Assembly: GCF_964019385.1 (NCBI RefSeq)
Contig: NC_088645.1
Location: 25,278,489-25,342,488 of the forward strand
DNA length: 64,000 nt
Direction: 5' to 3'
Origin: Sycon ciliatum
Lineage: Eukaryota; Porifera; Calcarea; Leucosolenida; Sycettidae
Part shown: positions 11,382-22,118 of the stretch, piece after piece
Layout of the letters: each line of letters opens with the position of its first letter
Position numbering within the stretch: position 1 is the stretch's first letter
The notes under the pieces: model-generated
What the model saw: only the letters and a program-made list of their open reading frames with translations
What the model was told of the DNA's origin: nothing
The model's database searches: none
Translations under genes and position numbers: made by a program

Positions 11382-11630
11382 GGTGCAACTCCAGCTATGA
11401 GGTCTGCGACGTGACAACAGAACTTCACATCACGTAACGAACCCGTACACATTGTTTGCACTCTGTGCATGATAGATGCAGGGTCGAACGCAACCCTGCT
11501 TCGGGTTCCACTCTCTTGTGGTCACTTTGCACCGTTTGCCAGCATAACCTATTCCACCATGTCACGTGATGTGAAGTTCTGCCTTCGCAGCACAGCATAG
11601 AGGTTGTGCAGGCAGTTGCACACTCTTTAG

Positions 11631-12025
11631 GGGCGCGTTTGGTTGGTACGACCTAGAACAGGATTCATCAGAACAGCGCGTTTTGTTGGGACTGCACCTG
11701 TTCTGGGTCGATCAGAATATGTTCTGCTTGCTCCGGCCTCGAGGCCGGAGCAGACCGAGCAGTTTCACTTTTTCACAGTGAAACCTCGCGGGAACATCAA
11801 TTTTGGTCCCAAATGATCACGGGCATACGCTTTTGGGTTGGAATCGTCGTACCATACACAGTGACCATGGTGACCCATACACATTTTGAAGAATGCAACA
11901 AGTTTGGCATATTTTTCACCAAAAAATCTGCTCTGTTTCTGGAGTACCGTTTGGTTGGCATGAGTCTGCTCCATGTGTGCCAACTGTTCGATCCCTGTTC
12001 TAGATCGTACCAACCAAACGCACCC
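11631..12025. mobile_element. MITE with GGGYGCGTTTGGTTGGTACGA ends
   Basis: Terminal inverted repeats of about 34 bp, GGGCGCGTTTGGTTGGTACG at 11631 and the complement ending at 12025. The two arms share 'tagaacaggat'. About 395 bp, non-coding. I could not establish the duplication length. Confidence 0.8.
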
Positions 12026-12520
12026 GAGGGTTTCGTACTCGTGACGTTAGCCATCCAACAGTGCATTGCACACACTGTATGCTTTCAGCTCTACTTCAAG
12101 TACCGTAAAATCCCGCCGAAGCGTCCCTACCTCCGCGCTGGCCGCGGTTGTGTTGCAAGCGAGGGATGCGTGTTGAGTGGAGGAGAGCAGAGCCAAAAAT
12201 GAACGGAGTGCTTTCACGTCTTTTTTTTTGTCACGGGACTAAAATAGTGCAGAAAGTGATCATGTCATGTGGACAGTGGAACCAACATGGCCGACATGTG
12301 ATCCATAGATATAGGGGCTGAGTGGAGCTGGAACCAACATGGCTGTCCTGTATGGTCATGTGATAGATGTGATGATCACTCACTACATGGGGATTTCATA
12401 CCTGGAATGGAATTCATGGGTGTTTGCGAGTGGCTTTCACCACGCGAGGCATGCAGTGTGTTGAACATTACGCCTGGTCACTGCCTTCAGCTGTTGTTGT
12501 TTTTCCTGTTCTGCATGTAG

Positions 12521-12562
12521 GCGCAGTCGCTCTGGTGCTGGTGCTTGGTGCTATCCCCAACA
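12521..12562 (+). CDS. gene A, signal-peptide exon
   Basis: The acceptor is 'ttctgcatgtag' and the donor 'aacagtaagc' (GT at 12563). Phase 1-1, 42 nt. It reads AVALVLVLGAIPN, a strongly hydrophobic signal core ending in small residues. The split codons give Gly (with the tentative first exon) and Ser (with the next). The same design of a tiny start exon followed by a separate phase 1-1 signal-core exon is seen in genes B and C, which supports this call despite its size. Confidence 0.7.
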
Positions 12563-13310
12563 GTAAGCAAGCGTTTTACAGACTTGACACAGTCTTGCGA
12601 TAACAAGTGCAGCGTTCAGTAAAACTGATCTTTGATCGTTGTTGAGAGCACTGCAGTGGTATTTTTTTGTATTGTATTTTATTATTTTACTTGGGCATTC
12701 CCAACACACCCTAAGGTCTTCTTACAGGGTGCCCACGATGAATGAATGTGTGACGTTCCTGGCGAAATGAATTGGGGATATGATCTGTGGTGTAGGAATC
12801 ATCCCAGTAGACCAGTCACATCAGGTGCCAAAACCAAGCTCCGCATACACTTGAAGCTGTCGGTACATCAGGTCAGCTACTGTAAAGGCCCATACTTGCC
12901 AGCCATACCGGTTTTCCCCGTACAGGCACTTAGTAGACACCCTCGAGTACGGCGTAATTCGAACATTCCATGTAATTCGAACTTTTTTTCATTGTGCCGA
13001 TCTTCTGCAAGTCGCTTCAAGTCAAAGTCGAATACGTAATCCCGAAGTACGAAAAGTGCGTCCGATGGATAATTTGAACTCAGTCTTCAGAACGCAGAAG
13101 AGCAGTTTACAGTACAGTGTCTGTGTTCTTTGAACGCTTATTTCGGAGTGAGATGGAGTTGCTATACTTGTACTTCGAAGTTCATTCTGTTCTCCCAATT
13201 TAGCCAAGAGTAGCTCAAAAATCGATCCCTGATCTGCTCCAGGGTCGACAATAGCGTTCAAGAAACTCATTTCTGTTGCGTCTGAACTGTTTTTTTTGCC
13301 TTGTCCACAG

Positions 13311-13643
13311 GTGTTGATGGAGTCCAGCTGGTCACATTCCCTGGTCGCACGTTGCCTGCATACTATCTAAATGGTCAAGACATAGCCTCAATCGGACATT
13401 GGTACATGCCGATTTGCTTCCCCGACGCGCAGTCTGGCGAGACCGGCAACTTCATTCGCCTCACCAATCTCAACACCTCAATGGTCGCGGGAAGTCACGG
13501 TGCGTTCTCTGCGCAGCAAGACGACGTGGAGGCAGAGTGGGACACGGTCAATTTCCGGTACCTCTCGCCGTCCTACACCGGCCTCTACCAGTGCATCACG
13601 GACACGGCGTCGTCGGCGGTGACCTACCAGCTGAACGTTGTCG
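13311..13643 (+). CDS. gene A, Ig-like domain 1 exon
   Basis: The acceptor is 'ccttgtccacag' and the donor 'gttgtcggtgagtc'. 333 nt, phase 1-1, encoding a complete Ig-like V-type domain in one exon. The F-strand signature YTGLYQC is clear (cf. DxGxYxC). The expected B-strand Cys is missing; the only other Cys is in YMPICFPD, near a Trp (GHWY), so the disulphide may be non-canonical or the fold variant. One N-glycosylation sequon (NTS) is present. A single-exon Ig with phase 1 borders is the usual shuffling unit in animals. Confidence 0.85.
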
Positions 13644-14053
13644 GTGAGTCCTTGATTCAGTTGCTGGTGCTGCTGTCAACGCAGTCCTGCTGCTGCCTAG
13701 TAATCCTTGTCTTGTTTGGCCTGGCTTACATAATGCCTTGACTAGCTCTCTTGGAATACTCAAGAGCCTTTGTCAAGTCAAGTCGGCGGAATAGCGCGAG
13801 CTCCAGTGTGGGGAGCAAACCCTTTCCTAAAAACTCATCGCTGAAGTCGCAACCACTAATTCATACACGTACATTATGCTAAATACTGTAAATAGTATGC
13901 ATATGGATTGCAGATGTGCATGTACATGTGTCACATGTATAGTTCAAGCCAAAAGTCATGCACGGCTGCCATGGCAACAACACCGACCGCTGTACTGCGG
14001 CATGTACGGTAGTGGCATATGAAATCCCGATCCCTGATTGCTGTGCTGGAGTG

Positions 14054-14170
14054 CAGCACCGTTTCTAGCGGGCTATCTTTGCCAGCACCGATTCTAGCGG
14101 GCTATCTTTGGCAGCACCGTTTCTAGCGGGCTATCTTTGGCAGCACCGTTTCTAGCGGGCTATCTTTGGC
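14054..14170. repeat. 29-bp tandem repeat, four copies
   Basis: Four tandem copies of a 29-bp unit beginning 'cagcaccgtttctagcggg' with starts at 14054, 14083, 14112 and 14141. Almost perfect. It lies in the gene A intron next to the pogo-like element. Confidence 0.9.
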
Positions 14171-14181
14171 AGCAACTGTTA

Positions 14182-14631
14182 CAGTCACACCTCGCTTATC
14201 CGGTCCTCTTTTATCCGGATCTCTCGCCATCCGGAAGAAAACCGTTGGTTACCGATTTACAGCATACGGCATCAAGAGTACATGAAAACCAGAGTGTGCA
14301 GCTCGGATGGGTTGCTGTCACGGCGGAATTCAGTGATTACATAATTTTTGTGATTATAGTGCGTACAAGCAGGATTCAAGCAGGTCTCTTTCTGCACAAC
14401 TGCAGCTCAGTTGTACGCACTACGCCATTTCTCGCCTCAGACCTGCGCCAAATATGATGTAATCACGGAATTCCGCCGTGACAGACACCCATAGCAGAAA
14501 AGGCCCCAAGCTGCACACTCTGGTTTTCATATACTCTTGATGGCACGCATGCATACAGTATGTGTGTTCAATTATCCGGATATTTTTTTTACGGAAAACG
14601 GATGTGTGCGGTTAAGCGAGGTCTGGCAGTG
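14182..14631. mobile_element. pogo/Tigger-like MITE with an internal fold-back
   Basis: The ends are CAGTCACACCTCGCTTATCC and, inverted, CACTGCCAGACCTCGCTTAA. TA dinucleotides lie on both sides (14180-14181 and 14632-14633). CAG ends plus TA duplications fit pogo/Tigger elements of the Tc1/mariner superfamily (established knowledge). Inside, 14270-14542 is a separate nested inverted repeat starting 'catcaagagtacatgaaaac', with its own shorter pair near 14363 and 14413. Confidence 0.75.
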
Positions 14632-15346
14632 TATACAAGCGCGGGTGTTTGTTTGGCAATGTGAGCAGTGCACCGAGCTGGGGTAGGATTTCAGTTACCA
14701 CCACTCTACATCACACTTCTGCTCTGCAGTGCACAGTGTACGGCAGGCGTGGCGCGACCCGGAGGTCCTCGCACGCGCCACCGCCATGCTCCATGCAGCA
14801 TGCCGGTTCGCCTGATACAAGCCGAAATGCATGGGAAAGTCGTTATACTCGATGCAGTTTCACGCCTTTGGGCACCAACATATGTGTCAGGAATTTCAAT
14901 TTGTCCTTATTTTCACGGCCCTTATAACCGATCTAAAATGTATGGGAAGGACGTGCTAAACGACTTGGGTTCAGTAGCTGAATTTTGTCGCTGAACTCAA
15001 TTTGCCCTTTGTTATCTACAATCTCCTCTGTATAGTATCCATGGTTTGTCCAACACTATAACAGTTATAACAAAGGTAGTGTACAGTCAGAAGGTGTAAC
15101 AGTTAGCGTCATGCTGACTGATTTAGTACGGACATTCAATGAGCTGATGTCCAGCTCTCGCAGTTATCATATATTATGTTAACTTTGAGGCCTTTTTTCT
15201 TTCTTTTTTTGGTCTTTCTTTCTGTGACTGCAGGGACCTATTAACTTTATTTTTTCCGTGCTCATCTTGGACGAGCACAGTGGCTTGCTATTCTGGTGGG
15301 TGACCAAATGCTGTGCTCTGCCATTTGTCTGTTTTCTGCACTGCAG

Positions 15347-15682
15347 TTCCACCCAACATCACCCGGTTCACTGCTGCTACCACCGCGGGCAACACGGTCG
15401 TTCGGTGCACGGTGACAGGGTTTCCCGAGCCGAATGTAGCGCTGACGATTGGCGGCACTGGAAGCCAGATGGCCAGCATCACCAAGAGCAACTTGACCGC
15501 TGGCGTCTACACGAAGACCTACGAGGCGCTGCTGAGCGGCGTGGGCCCGTCGGACAGCGTCACGTGTTCGGTCACCACCAGCCAGCCAGCGTTCGCCTGC
15601 TCGCCCGCTCAGCAGCCGGAGTTGCAGGACCGGTGTTCCAACGCTCCAACGTCGGCGAGCCAGACACTGAACATCACTGACA
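15347..15682 (+). CDS. gene A, Ig-like domain 2 exon
   Basis: The acceptor is 'ttttctgcactgcag' and the donor 'atcactgacagtaagt'. 336 nt, phase 1-1. It begins VPPNITRF, then TVVRCTVTGFPEP (B-strand Cys) and DSVTCSVTTSQ (F-strand Cys). The C-strand Trp is replaced (NVALTIGG), and an extra Cys pair (FACS and QDRCSN) follows. The PP start and GFPEP are typical of I- or C-type Ig domains. At least three N-x-S/T sequons suggest glycosylation. Confidence 0.87.
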
Positions 15683-16009
15683 GTAAGTGGGCGAGGCAAT
15701 ACTCTAAGACCAGAATAATCTGATATTTTAACGTCAATTAAAGTTAGCGATCTCCGGATTTTTGTGGTTTAGTGAGGTGAAATTCTGACGAATTCTTGCT
15801 CACAACCGGCAAATGACTGTACATCTCCATGTACATATCGTTTGGCACATAACGACTTCAAATGTTCACGATTTTTTAATTCGTTTAACCGTTAGAATGA
15901 AACGTTTGTTAATACTTTACATGTGATTGAGCCGTAGACATAGACGTGCCGGTTGAGTCAGGCTGTCCATCAATCGTTCTAACTTACAGTCCATTCGTCC
16001 CAAAACTGG

Positions 16010-16480
16010 TACCGTATTTTCCCGAAATTAAGTCGACCTTCTGTGCGCCAGAAATTTCGCCAAAAGCTGGGGGTCGACTTACAAACGGAACTCGACTTAC
16101 ATACGGAACTCGACTTACAAACGGAACTCGACTTACATACGGAACTCGACTTACATACGGGAATCTGACACAACAAATTAATGAAGTGACAGGAGTGTCC
16201 GTACAAAAATGCACTACCGTACGAACCATGTGAACTTTCGTCCCGCGAGTGTCAAGTCACTTCCGCGCGCGCGCGCGCAGTGCGATGTGTTGCTGTACTG
16301 TAGTAATAGCCACGGAGACATCTTACTGGCATGATATGAGTATCTCTCCTCGCAGAGAATTCATCATTTTTCATGTGTGGGTGTCATGGAGCTATAAAAC
16401 TTTTTTTCACGAAATAGACTCTTGGATTTGGGGTGGTCGACTTATATTCGAAGTCGATTTATATTCGGGAAAATCCGGTA
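16010..16480. mobile_element. MITE with TACCGTATTTTCCCG ends
   Basis: The left end is TACCGTATTTTCCCGAAATT and the right end the near-complement 'attcgggaaaatccggta'. Sub-terminal 'aagtcgac' boxes occur at both ends. The interior holds an 18-bp tandem repeat (five copies of 'cgacttacatacggaact', 16076-16160). Related termini occur at 42891 and 49710. Confidence 0.75.
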
Positions 16481-16609
16481 CCTAACATTTTAGTGTTTCC
16501 CACGAATAGCTGTAGGGGCAGGTCTACTCTCGTTGGTGGACAACCCCGGGGAGTTCAACTATTTTTGTCTGATAATTTGACGAGTATTCTCCACTATCAT
16601 GTACGACCA

Positions 16610-16758
16610 TTAACCCTTTCAGTGCTAATGACGAGATATCTCGCTTTTTAAAGTGTGCCTGAACGGCGGATGACGAGATATCTCGCTCCACGGCCCACGC
16701 AGTAGTACGAAGTGCATATATCACTGTGCAAACTAGGCCAGCAGTGAAAGGGTTTTAA
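16610..16758. mobile_element. piggyBac-like MITE
   Basis: TTAA at 16610-16613 and 16755-16758 border a short element whose ends are CCCTTTCAGTGC and, inverted, CCCTTTCACTGC. Two 'gacgagatatctcg' palindromes lie inside. TTAA duplication with CCC-type ends is the hallmark of piggyBac (established knowledge). The right end carries two extra bases before TTAA. Confidence 0.65.
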
Positions 16759-16790
16759 ATTGGTATTACGGTAGGGGTGAAAGTAGGCAC

Positions 16791-16939
16791 TGTTGTAGTA
16801 GTACAGTAGTCTGCACTCTGCACGTATCCCGTACGCACGTGCCCTCACTATGCACGCACACACACACACACCTTTTATGTGCTTCTTTATACACGGATGT
16901 TGATGAGAAAAAAAAGGGGTTCTTCTGGATAACACAACA
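16791..16939 (+). mobile_element. putative solo LTR preceding a tRNA-Leu fragment
   Basis: A 149-bp interval starts TGTTGT and ends ACAACA, i.e. TG...CA with short inverted ends as in LTRs. It is immediately followed by a primer-site-like TGGTGGCAGCGG. No second LTR or internal coding region is present. The call rests on termini and position only. Confidence 0.35.
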
Positions 16940-16998
16940 TGGTGGCAGCGGTGGGATTCGAATCCACGCCTCCGGAGAGACTGGAGCCTAAATCCAGC
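16940..16998 (-). pseudogene. tRNA-Leu 3' fragment (59 nt incl. CCA)
   Basis: The complement reads the 3' portion of a tRNA-Leu: anticodon-stem segment CTGGATTTAGGCTCCAG (TAG anticodon), a long variable arm with CTCCGGAG, T-arm GTGGATTCGAATCCCAC, acceptor CGCTGCCA and CCA. Genomic tRNA genes in animals do not encode CCA, so this copy came from a mature tRNA by reverse transcription. The D-arm half is missing. It is not a functional gene. Confidence 0.75.
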
Positions 16999-18101
16999 CG
17001 AGAGCCCGAGTTCAAGTACTCTGATTTTCTCCGATCGAATATTCGAGTATTCGAGTATTCTTCATCTCCTAAGAATTGCGCGCCAAGGGCCTTAAAATCA
17101 CATTAGGCCATCATTTTTTTATATCTATGTTTCGCGTCAGTTCAACTTCCATAATCATATTATGCGAGAGATGGAAAAAAATAAAAAGTTGCAAAATAAA
17201 AAAATAAAAAAGCTCATCAGAGGTGTATAGAATTAGCTAGAGCTGTACATAGCACAATAGCTCGTTCATGTTGTACATTCGGAAAAAACGCCGTGCATCG
17301 AAGGACAAAGTTTGGGTTTTTGAGCATGAGTAAATATTCACTTTGGACAGAGGAGGCAACCGTTGGTGCCCATACTTCGCTGGATTATTGTACTCAGACT
17401 TCAGCAGCGGTGCAAAGAGCTCCGGAACGACGCATCCTCTCAGCTTGAGGCAATCGATGCGGTCTGATGTAAGCTCATAGAATACTGCTCGAGATGCCGA
17501 ACAGAAGATTTACAGCCATTTCTGAATCCCAGCTTCGCCGTATGCAACCAGTCCACACTGGTGACTCTCGCGATCGTACACTCGCCGTGCATGTTCGATT
17601 TTTTATTTTTTCCGAAAAAAATCAAAACGTATGCGTGCGGACGACGCGAAACATAGATATACAAAAATGATGGCTTTATAGAACCGAGTGGCAGTCATTT
17701 TTTCTCGGTTATATTGGTTTATTGGTCATTTGTGCTGTCTCCACTCATGAACAAATGTTCACCACGCAGTCTGCACATCAATATCTGCCGACTACTGCTC
17801 TGAAACAGCAGATTTCTGTGGTAAATGCATGTACCATGTATGAACGAGTACTCTGATTTATTCCGAGTACGATTATTTTTGAAAAACCGAGCGAGTACTC
17901 GAGTATTTGGTATAATTGTTTCACCCCAATAAGTTATTACGGAATGTTTGGAAACTCCCTCGATAGGCGAAAGCCTTTGGGGAATCCTTGAACAATAAAA
18001 TTACAAATTATGAACGCTTTGTCAGGAGATTTTGGATGGCTGTCTACTAATGAGGTTTGTTCTGTTGCTGTACATCTCTGGCAATGTTGTTACCAATGCA
18101 G
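16999..18101. other. gene A last intron, unassigned part
   Basis: No additional phase 1-1 exon or Ig/EGF-like open frame was seen. A short 'attcgagtattcgagtattc' repeat occurs near 17040 and a partial echo near 17890. Confidence 0.4.
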
Positions 18102-18586
18102 CTCCAGCAACATCTGCCGCGACAACCCAAACTCCAACCACAACTGCAGCACCTACAACAACCCAAACTCCCACCACAACCGCACCTGTTGCGACAACCC
18201 AAACTCCACCCACAACCGCAGGTCCGTCTACCCAGGCTCCAACTACGCCTGTAGCCCATGCTAGCCTGCCTCACACAGCAGCTGCTGCCACGACGACGCA
18301 ACATGTCCCCACCAGCTCGCCTGCAGTTACAAGTTCTTCAACTGTTGCAGTCACCAAACAAGCAACCGAATCTCGCACAAATTCATCCAGCGAGCCCACA
18401 CCAGGCGCCAGTGGAAGCAAGCATGCACTTCGACGTCCTGAGATCATTGGCATCATCGCTGGCATTGGCGGCTTTGTGCTGGTGGTCGGTGCCGGCCTCC
18501 TCATTGCACGCCGTTACCGCATCAAGTCTCAGAAATTCTACAATCTGGGGCCCCAGGTCCCCAGCACTAGCTCTGCCTTATTCTAA
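18102..18586 (+). CDS. gene A, mucin-like stalk, TM and tail exon (stop)
   Basis: The acceptor is 'ttgttaccaatgcag'; TAA at 18584-18586. The exon opens with a Thr/Pro stalk built on TTQTPTTTA-like repeats, a likely O-glycosylated spacer. It continues through a Ser/Thr-rich region and a single hydrophobic helix (EIIGIIAGIGGFVLVVGAG then LLIA) with a RRYRIK stop-transfer, then a short tail with KFYNLGP ending SALF. This fits a type I membrane protein. No ITAM or ITIM is present. Confidence 0.88.
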
Positions 18587-19043
18587 TCGGTGACAAGATG
18601 CCGCGCGCTTATGCTTGCTGACATAAATCTCTCTACCAGAGCGCCGTCTTGCGTTCGAGCTGATATCGCATGGCCGTGTGTGATGCTGTCCTTTTTCTAC
18701 TCTGATAAGTGTGTGACGTTTCACATCATCATCCAATGCCTGCTTCGCTGTTTCTTCCAAATTCTTTACTTGTGTTCTAGCTGATATTGTCTGGCCACAT
18801 GCGGTGTTGTCTTTCCTCTGTCTTCAACTGATCTCTCTCCTCGGTTACGTGTATGGCGAATTGAGAGATTGTTGTGTCCACTCTGCTGCATACATGCACA
18901 CATTGCACTCGCGCGAAGGAAATAGTTACCTTCGGGGCAGCTTTCTTTCTTTCCAACTTTTCTCCACCATTGCGAACAATGCACATTGTCGCTCGCTGGT
19001 TTCAGCCATCAGTGGCTTATGCCACTCAGTGGAGCATTGAAGT

Positions 19044-19454
19044 TAGGGGTGAAACGGTTCGGGTAAGGAGCCGGTTTTGGAACCGCCAGTTGAAAAGAAT
19101 CGGGTACCCGTTCCGTCAAATTTCGAACTCGAAAAATCTCGTTCTCGTACAAATACATGTACCGGTACACGCCAAGTCTACTCAAGATTTTTAAATGTCT
19201 TACCTTATGATCACCGCCCTTCCAAAGGGTTCTCCTATCGATCCTGGTCACTACGAGCGTACCTCCTTGTCAAGAGGGATGCTCCGTTGTCTCGTTCTTG
19301 CTCGTAAAAATGGTTTCTAACTTGAAAATAATTGGCACGGATGCATTTGGTCGGTCTGGAGAAAAGAGTGCATGGAACCGATACCCGAATCTTGGGAAAC
19401 TATGCTGGCATTCGGGTACCCGAACATGAAAAACATGGAACCGTTTCACCCCTA
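19044..19454. mobile_element. hAT-like MITE
   Basis: Terminal repeats TAGGGGTGAAACGG and complement. The flanks attgaagt (19036-19043) and attgaaat (19455-19462) match at 7 of 8 positions, an 8-bp duplication as expected for hAT. 411 bp, non-coding, with 'ccgaat' and 'gggtacc' boxes repeated inside. Confidence 0.8.
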
Positions 19455-20609
19455 ATTGAAATGCAGGGCGAGGAAGAAGCTCTAGTGGCCTGGGTGGAAA
19501 CAGGGAACAGTACCGGTACACGGGTGTGTGTGTGGGGGGGGGGGGGGGGGATATCACCCATCACCCGGATTTCAGGTGGTCCAGCCGATTGGGTTACTGT
19601 ACTTGATTAAAAAAAGACACCGGGTCCGGCCATGGCCTGCCCGGCCGGGCTGGATGCCACAGCCCTGGTGGTGCAATGTACTACTCCCTGCGTGCAAACA
19701 CGAGGCCAAAATGTGCCTCATTCATTGTACCCATTGGGTGCGTGGTTAACTTGGTGAAATGGTTAGTCGAACCATTATTTTCATTTGGAGCATTGCCACT
19801 GCCACTCCAAACCTGAGATTGTTGGTTTATTTACCAGCTTGCATGAAGATTATCACCCCCAGACCCCAGATAGCTTGAGGGATAATGTCGGCATACTGAA
19901 AAATGGCAGAATTCGGTACTTTTTCTGGGACATGTACATGTACGTTGCAGAATTCAAGGAAGTGCATGCCATACGGTTTGTACATGTGGGGTTCTGCCAA
20001 TTCCACTGCTTCTTGGACAGAGTCTGCCAATTTTTGGCATTATGATTTATCCGCCAGCGTCACCCCGACAGCCAAGGGCTACATGTAGAATCTACCCCAA
20101 GCCCAAGCAGGGGACCCGTCTGCATAGGATTGGGTCCATGTACTTCATACTTGGCACCTGATTTTGTTGCGGGGGGGGGGGGGGGGGGGGCGACGAAGGA
20201 GAGGAGATTCTAAAAAAACCCGGCTTCACTTGCAATATGGAGCTCATTGAAACAAGAGCCAGAGGTCTTTAGAGCACCTCTACACAATAGCGAATATGAC
20301 CGTGGGACACAATCAGCCTACGCAGGTAGATCTCTACCCAATGACAATCCTGGGTGATGTCTGCCAGATTTGGGTCGACTCTTCCCACTGGCATAGGTCG
20401 CGAAAGACTAAATAGAGGTCAGGGACAGCAATCCTCACTGAGGCTGCCATCCACCCTTCCACTCATGGGCCTGTCTACCCATCCGTTGTCGAGAAACTGT
20501 TTTGTCCCACTGTAGCTCAACAAGGTATTTTACTACTCCCTGGTTATAACCGGACGTGAACGGGGTGCGGAAAGCCGGCATTTTATCCACGACGCTGTGC
20601 ATGTGACCC

Positions 20610-21430
20610 TTCCATGAAGCGCACCCTCGACCCCGCCGCCGAAAAGGGATCATCAAGCTGGCTGACATGCCGCCCGATCAAGCGTCATGGCCTGGCTGCA
20701 CAAGCAGGCCTTTCGCAATGGCGTCTTTCAAGTTTGTCCGCTATGGTTGGACGCCGCCATCTGCCTCAGCAGTGTACCTGTGGCATGGCATTCTCGCTAC
20801 AACACGCCTTAATCCTTATCCTGCCCGACAGGAGGTTATCCTGCAATTCGGCACAACGAGCTGCGAGACGCACTGCTTAAAGGCTCCTGGATGAGGTAGC
20901 CTACAACGTTGTAGTGGAGCCGGGTCTCCAGCCGTTATCTGGAGAGCAGTTTCGCCACCGCACCGCAATCCGGGAGGACGACACTCGCCTTGATTTTACG
21001 GCCAGCGGAGTGTGGGGTGGCCGGTTTGAGCGAACCTATTTTGATGTTCGGGTGTTCAACCCTTTGGCTAGCTCAAATCAGGCTCACTCCCTCTCCGCTA
21101 CATATGCCAAGCATGAGGGTGAGAAGCGCCGACACTACGAGGAGCGTGTGCGGGAGGTCGAACATGCAGTGTGTGTACCACTCGTATTCAGCGCCACTGG
21201 AGGGCAGGGAAAGGCCGCTATTGCACTTACAACGTTAATGGGCGCCTCGCCACAATGCTTTGCGCGTGTGAGAAGCGGAAGGAGCCGTATTCGGTCATGA
21301 TGACATAATCCGGTACGCGGTGTCGGCTTGGCTTTGCGCTGATTCGCTCGGCATTTGCGTGCCTCAGAGGTCACGGCGGTCGCCCTCACACTGTGACTCT
21401 CTGTGGCATCGACGGACTCCGCATCGCTGA
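20610..21430 (+). pseudogene. retroelement relic: LINE-like C-terminal region
   Basis: Successive blocks in two frames read GSSSWLTCRPIKRHGLA, then FRNGVFKFVRYGWTPP, CTCGMAFSLQHALI, EPGLQPLSGEQF, ASGVWGGRFER, FDVRVFNPLASSNQ, EKRRHYEERVREVEHA and LVFSATGGQGK. The order and wording match a protein tail recurrent in invertebrate reverse-transcriptase elements (recognised from memory). Frameshifts near 20750 and 20890 and the loss of the polymerase core make it a pseudogene. It is homologous to 1150-1630. Confidence 0.75.
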
Positions 21431-22070
21431 TGGTCTCCGAGTGCTGCTTTATTTATTTTTTATTTTTTTTAACTATTGACACAGCCCTACTGGAAAACAG
21501 GTGGAGAACAAAAAGAAACGAGGAAAAGGACAAAACATAGGGGATGTAGGGATGACGTGCTGATGTGCTGGGAGCAACTCAACCGACCAGAGGTCTCGGC
21601 GTCAGCGTTGCAACTAGGCATCGAAAAATGCTTGCCTTGCTAACCTTGGACATCCTGCATGGCACATGTATGTAACCATCGGGATCATAGTTCTCCACAT
21701 TCTTGTGACGTGATCTTCAGTTGAGTTTGTCTTACACATTTTAGCTATTGGTAGTACATTTTTCCCTTCACCACAATAATTCTTGGTACAGTATTATTTT
21801 TGCCCGCGTAGAAGAGGCTTCTGAGTTTTCCAGGGAAAACTATTTTTTTTATCCACGAAACATTTTGTAGTGCACTAGTGAGTAGTGGTTCTACAACCAC
21901 TACACATTTCACCTTGCAGGTGTCCTTGTGAGCTTGAGCCATACCGGTACTTCAAAAAGTAGACCGTTGACATCAACTAGCTGTTCAAGGACCTAGGTGA
22001 AAGATACAAATACATTTATCCATTTGTAAAGTTAGTTTTGCGACAAAAACAACATACAGTGCAAAGTAAG
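21431..22070. other. unassigned intergenic stretch
   Basis: AT-rich patch at 21450 and otherwise featureless. No exon borders or inverted repeats found. Confidence 0.35.
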
Positions 22071-22082
22071 TTCAGTTTTACT

Positions 22083-22118
22083 CAGCTAGGGTGTCGTCAA
22101 ATATTTGACGACACCCTG
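22083..22118. mobile_element. micro-palindrome (30-bp perfect) with 8-bp direct repeats
   Basis: A perfect 30-bp palindrome (22088-22117, arms AGGGTGTCGTCAAAT) inside a 36-bp insert with CAG and CTG outer bases. Flanked by gttttact at 22075-22082 and 22119-22126, an exact 8-bp duplication. Nothing but the hairpin lies between the duplications. Confidence 0.7.

Larger units (their letters stand above)
10372..18586 (+). other. gene A locus: Ig-Ig-mucin-TM receptor
   Basis: Gene-level span. Supported exons are 12521-12562, 13311-13643, 15347-15682 and 18102-18586, with a tentative first exon at 10372-10390. All internal borders are phase 1, so the exons join in one frame and, with the tentative start, give 404 residues. 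The product is a type I membrane protein: signal peptide, two Ig-like domains, Thr/Pro stalk, one helix, tail of about 27 residues. It probably acts at the cell surface in adhesion or recognition (inference). The tail is too short for an obvious signalling module, although one YNLG tyrosine is present. The neighbour downstream, gene B, shares the signal-exon architecture but has a long tyrosine-rich tail, so A could be a ligand or decoy partner (speculation). Confidence 0.75.

Noticed and set aside
13022..13270. 82-residue minus-strand frame next to gene A domain 1
   Set aside because: Reminiscent of a transposase scrap, but no motif could be confirmed and it has no borders or neighbours supporting it.
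14054..14170. CRISPR-like array (29-bp repeats)
   Set aside because: Units are contiguous with no spacers, and the context is eukaryotic.
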